A DNA stretch of 64,000 bases from NCBI RefSeq assembly GCF_003641205.1, contig NZ_CP032762.1, forward strand, positions 4,278,001 through 4,342,000. Direction: 5' to 3'. The position numbers and the translations under genes are program-made. Positions 63,204 through 64,000 of the stretch are shown piece after piece (positions within the stretch are counted from its first letter, which is position 1; the number at the start of each line of letters is the position of its first letter). The notes below the pieces were generated by a model, which did not search any database, had not been told where the DNA came from, and saw nothing but the letters and a program-made list of their open reading frames with translations. Source of the DNA: Rhodococcus sp. P1Y. GTDB lineage: Bacteria > Actinomycetota > Actinomycetes > Mycobacteriales > Mycobacteriaceae.

Positions 63204-63313
63204 AATGTGAACACGTGGACGCATTGCGAACACTTCTGCCAGTTTCGTTGCTCTGAGCGCACCATCACCCGTACGATGTTCGCATTGCGGCGAGACGTCC
63301 ACATCACGAACAC
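63204..63313. promoter_or_regulatory. Repeated boxes in the pcaI/pcaD divergent region
   Basis: Four related 11-mers lie in the 247-base intergenic region: AATGTGAACAC (63204-63214), ATTGCGAACAC (63223-63233), AATGCGAACAT on the minus strand (63276-63286) and ATCACGAACAC (63303-63313). Their spacing and divergent placement suit operators for a regulator of aromatic catabolism such as an IclR-type PcaR; no such gene is in the window. Confidence 0.5.
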
Positions 63314-63422
63314 TTTTTGTCGAACCGGAGGAACATCCGATGATTCATCCACCGCCCCGGTACACAGGCGACATCGTCGACCGAGTGCCGGCCGTCGTTC
63401 GCGCTCCATGCGAGGGACCATC

Positions 63423-64000
63423 GTGACCGTCGAACTGCCCTACGACCTCGTGCCGGGCTCGGGCACGCCCGGAGAGACCGTCGTACTGGTGGGGTCGCTC
63501 GGCTCCGACCGATCGATGTGGGATCGACAGCTGGCGGGTCTTGCCGAGGTCGTCGACGTCGTCGCGGTCGATCTTCGGGGGCATGGGCAGTCACCTGTCC
63601 CGGCGGGGCCGTACTCGATCGACGAGTTGGCCGAAGATGTTCTCGCAGTGATCGATTCCCTCGATCGTGACCGTGTGCATCTCGTCGGACTCTCGCTCGG
63701 CGGTGCGATCGCGCAGTGGATCGCAGTGCACCGCCCCGCGCGGGTTCTCACCCTCACCCTTCTGTGTACGTCGGCTCGGTTCGGCGACCCACAGGGATGG
63801 CTCGACCGCGCAGCTGCGGTACGCGCCGACGGCACCGAATCGATTGCCCAAGCAGTGCTTTCGCGGTGGTTCACGCCCGAACTGGCCGCACGAGACGCCG
63901 AACTCACTGCGCACCACCGAGCGATGATCAGCAACACGCCCGACGAGGGCTATGCGGCGGCGTGCGAGGCGTTGGCCGCGTGGGACAACCGGGCCGACCT
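63423..64000 (+). CDS. pcaD: 3-oxoadipate enol-lactonase (alpha/beta hydrolase), 5' part, cut by the window edge
   Basis: The first 192 residues of an alpha/beta hydrolase that opens 3-oxoadipate enol-lactone in protocatechuate/catechol breakdown. VVLVGSLGSDRSMWDRQLAG holds the oxyanion region, VVAVDLRGHGQSPVPAGPYS and the nucleophile elbow VHLVGLSLGGAIAQWIAVH is near residue 82. LTLLCTSARFGDPQGWLDRA is characteristic of PcaD. The GTG at 63423 follows GAGGG; an in-frame ATG lies 15 bases earlier. It is divergent from pcaIJ. The rest of the gene, possibly fused to PcaC, is outside. Confidence 0.88.
   Translation, partial: MTVELPYDLVPGSGTPGETVVLVGSLGSDRSMWDRQLAGLAEVVDVVAVDLRGHGQSPVPAGPYSIDELAEDVLAVIDSLDRDRVHLVGLSLGGAIAQWIAVHRPARVLTLTLLCTSARFGDPQGWLDRAAAVRADGTESIAQAVLSRWFTPELAARDAELTAHHRAMISNTPDEGYAAACEALAAWDNRAD

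Overview
The window is a stretch of a high-G+C actinobacterial chromosome, most likely from Rhodococcus or a close relative in the Nocardiaceae. The gene order lepA – PemK-like gene – transglutaminase/alpha-E/ATP-grasp trio – rpsT – holA – comEC/comEA – degV – octT – gpgP – rsfS – nadD – VWA/MoxR – proA, and then rbsK – proB – obg – rpmA – rplU – rne – ndk – DUF4233 – folC – valS, follows the Mycobacterium tuberculosis order from lepA (Rv2404c) to valS (Rv2448c). GTG starts, 1-4 base stop/start overlaps, F420-type enzymes, the methylglucose-lipopolysaccharide genes (octT, gpgP) and a usfX/sigF-type pair also fit Mycobacteriales. No rRNA, tRNA, CRISPR array, phage or insertion sequence was recognised.

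Region by region: 1-18 kb is conserved housekeeping (LepA N-terminus, a predicted peptide-forming operon, ribosomal protein S20, DNA polymerase III delta, a reduced competence pair, OctT/GpgP, RsfS, NadD, a MoxR/VWA pair, ProA). 18-32 kb is accessory and catabolic: an Old Yellow Enzyme, a 2-hydroxyacid dehydrogenase with a ProP-type MFS carrier, an M20 deacylase – aminotransferase – M24 hydrolase operon, and a class III aminotransferase – FAD/Fe-S dehydrogenase – aldehyde dehydrogenase – GntR/FCD regulator operon. The last two operons share a near-identical palindromic operator. 32-42 kb holds ribokinase, a FluC pair, a RecQ helicase with a phosphoribosyltransferase-like tail, the ectoine biosynthesis genes (ectA and ectB in one open frame, then ectC), a second 2-hydroxyacid dehydrogenase, a sirtuin and a drug-efflux MFS protein. 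42-55 kb returns to the conserved backbone (ProB, Obg, L27, L21, RNase E, Ndk, FolC, ValRS). 55-64 kb has an S9 peptidase, the SigF/anti-sigma pair, MalQ, FdhD and part of the beta-ketoadipate pathway (PcaI, PcaJ, start of PcaD).

The most interesting reading is that making and degrading ectoine may be encoded within about 15 kb. The M24 protein looks like the ectoine-hydrolase (DoeA/EutD) branch. The neighbouring M20 deacylase, class III aminotransferase and aldehyde dehydrogenase could supply the deacetylation, transamination and oxidation steps, and the ProP-type carrier could supply uptake. This is an inference from family and context. Two dispersed repeat families also occur: a palindrome ending in CGTGCGTGRGTAATGAC (three loci) and a roughly 24-base non-palindromic repeat around GGAGCCTGCGGARTGACC (five copies).
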